From: Gemmatimonadaceae bacterium
Lineage (GTDB): Bacteria; Gemmatimonadota; Gemmatimonadetes; Gemmatimonadales; Gemmatimonadaceae
Assembly (NCBI GenBank): GCA_020851455.1
Contig: JADZCT010000018.1
Location: 62,001-126,000, forward strand
Direction: 5' to 3'
DNA length: 64,000 nucleotides
This document shows, one piece after another, positions 63,060 to 64,000 of the stretch (positions within the stretch are counted from its first letter, which is position 1; each line of letters begins with the position of its first letter). The position numbers and the translations under genes are program-made. The notes under the pieces are model-generated. The model searched no databases, had not been told where the DNA came from, and worked only from the letters and a program-made list of their open reading frames with translations.

Positions 63060-64000
63060 ATGCGACAGATACGAAACTGGGTTGCCATGGCCGGCGGAGC
63101 CGCCCTGATCATGGGCTGCCAGGACCTGGCAGTGACGAACCCCAATCTTGCCGACCGCGAGCGCGCCACGCGCCAGCCAACCACCGTCGAGACGCTCGTC
63201 TCGACGAGCTTCCGCAATTGGTGGCCTGTGGGGCACGGCTACTACCCGGCGTGGGCGCTTGCCACCATCGCCAACGACGTGACCTCGGGCTTTGCCGACT
63301 ACGGCCAGCTCGAGCCGTCGGCCGAGCCGCGATCGGCGTGGAACAACAGTCCCGTAAACAACCGCAACTCCGTGAACGTGAGCCCGTTCAACGCGCTCTA
63401 CGGCACCATCTCGTCGGTGAACGACGCCCTTACCGCGATGGACCAGGGGCTTAGCCTCGGCGACGCCGCCCGTACCGCGCGGGCGCGCGCCGTCGGGAAG
63501 TTCTTGCAGGGCATCTCGCACGGATCGCTGGGGATGCTGTTTGACCAGGCGTACATCGTTGACGAGAAGACGCGGCTCGACACGATCAGGAAGCCGCAGC
63601 TCCAGCCGTACAAGGACGTGCTTGCGGCGGCCGTGGCGCAGATGGACGCGGCGATCGCGATTGCCAACGCCCAGAGTTTCACCATTCCCGCGAGCCCGTG
63701 GCTTTACACCGCGATGAGCTCGGCCGACCTCGTGCGACTCTCGAACTCGTTTGCCGCGCGATTCCTCGCGTACGGGGCTCGCACGCGGGCCGAGCGCGCC
63801 GCGGTTGACTGGAACAAGGTCATCCAGCGGATAGACGCCGGCATCACGACCGACTTTTCGCCCGCCGGCGAGCCCAGCGTGTTCGAGGACAACTGGAAGC
63901 GGCTGCTCGCGCGGCTCCGCACCGTGGGGCGGCCGAGCGACTACGGGCGGCCGAGCTACTGGACGATCGGGCCGGCGGACTCTACCAACGGCTTCGTGAA
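63060..64000 (+). CDS. SusD/RagB-family lipoprotein, 3' end outside window
   Basis: Surface lipoprotein that caps the SusC-like barrel and captures substrate. The frame runs from ATG at 63060 to the right edge (313 codons). Lipobox is ALIMGC with Cys20; next comes DLAVTNPNLADRERATRQPT, the usual opening after lipidation. The TPR-like helices typical of SusD follow (GKFLQGISHGSLGMLFDQAY, QPYKDVLAAAVAQMDAAI, VRLSNSFAARFLAYGARTR). The C-terminal part is missing. Confidence 0.9.
   Translation, partial: MRQIRNWVAMAGGAALIMGCQDLAVTNPNLADRERATRQPTTVETLVSTSFRNWWPVGHGYYPAWALATIANDVTSGFADYGQLEPSAEPRSAWNNSPVNNRNSVNVSPFNALYGTISSVNDALTAMDQGLSLGDAARTARARAVGKFLQGISHGSLGMLFDQAYIVDEKTRLDTIRKPQLQPYKDVLAAAVAQMDAAIAIANAQSFTIPASPWLYTAMSSADLVRLSNSFAARFLAYGARTRAERAAVDWNKVIQRIDAGITTDFSPAGEPSVFEDNWKRLLARLRTVGRPSDYGRPSYWTIGPADSTNGFV

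Overview
This is a 64 kb stretch of a GC-rich, Gram-negative genome. It has GTG starts, tightly packed genes and long same-strand runs. Several features together point to Gemmatimonadota (a Gemmatimonas/Gemmatirosa-like soil or water bacterium): a SusC/SusD-type pair in a high-GC genome, a large BTAD-AAA regulator, a DUF5117-type secreted zinc protease, a DUF3332 lipoprotein and the hslU-hslV/xerC/trmFO/topA/aroK/aroC/pil neighbourhood. This is an inference from gene content, not from a marker-gene comparison.

Left part (1-6.5 kb). Two adjacent deoxynucleoside-kinase-like genes (the first cut by the window edge) and an AarF/UbiB-type kinase run forward into a convergent bcp peroxiredoxin, overlapping it by 46 bases. 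A short accessory island follows (about 3.4-6.5 kb): an IS481-like end fragment, a CocE/NonD-type serine hydrolase split by a frameshift just after its nucleophile, and remnants of two IS3-family elements that meet tail to tail.

Housekeeping block (6.5-23.4 kb). It holds a fatty acid desaturase, ornithine carbamoyltransferase, a hendecad coiled-coil membrane protein, an aminotransferase, HslU and HslV (408 bp apart), a threonine-dehydratase-like enzyme, XerC, a PepSY protein, a third deoxynucleoside kinase overlapping trmFO by 94 bases, TrmFO, a phosphate-type porin, topoisomerase I with an N-terminal Lys/Ala-rich tail, AroK and AroC.

Type IV pilus superlocus (23.6-38.8 kb, all on the minus strand). 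Reading in transcription order: pilS, pilR, a GT-C glycosyltransferase, a DPM1-like GT2, a TMTC-like GT-C/TPR protein, a sensorless histidine kinase, three prepilin-like minor pilin genes coupled by 4-base overlaps, then pilM-N-O-P-Q. Glycosyltransferases lying between the pilus regulators and the pilus structural genes suggest that the pilus or another surface component is glycosylated.

Envelope and accessory block (38.9-52.5 kb). It holds ArfB, a SulP transporter, a beta-barrel protein, a DUF5117-type zinc protease, a LolA-like protein, two lipoproteins, Hsp15, an esterase, and a 1337-residue regulator. That regulator appears to join a BTAD DNA-binding region and an AAA ATPase to a transmembrane helix, a TolB-like propeller, a Big_2-like domain and a jelly-roll-like domain outside the membrane. 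A 51-residue membrane protein is encoded divergently beside it, followed by infA.

Right part (52.6-64 kb, all forward). It holds an M20D amidohydrolase, PnuC and a NadR-type nicotinamide riboside kinase coupled by ATGA, a NarL-type two-component system, a TonB-dependent receptor, and a SusC/SusD pair cut by the right edge. The PnuC/kinase pair next to a TonB receptor suggests salvage of an NAD precursor. No rRNA, tRNA or CRISPR array was found. Several strong hairpins read as terminators, and a few sigma70-like promoters can be proposed.
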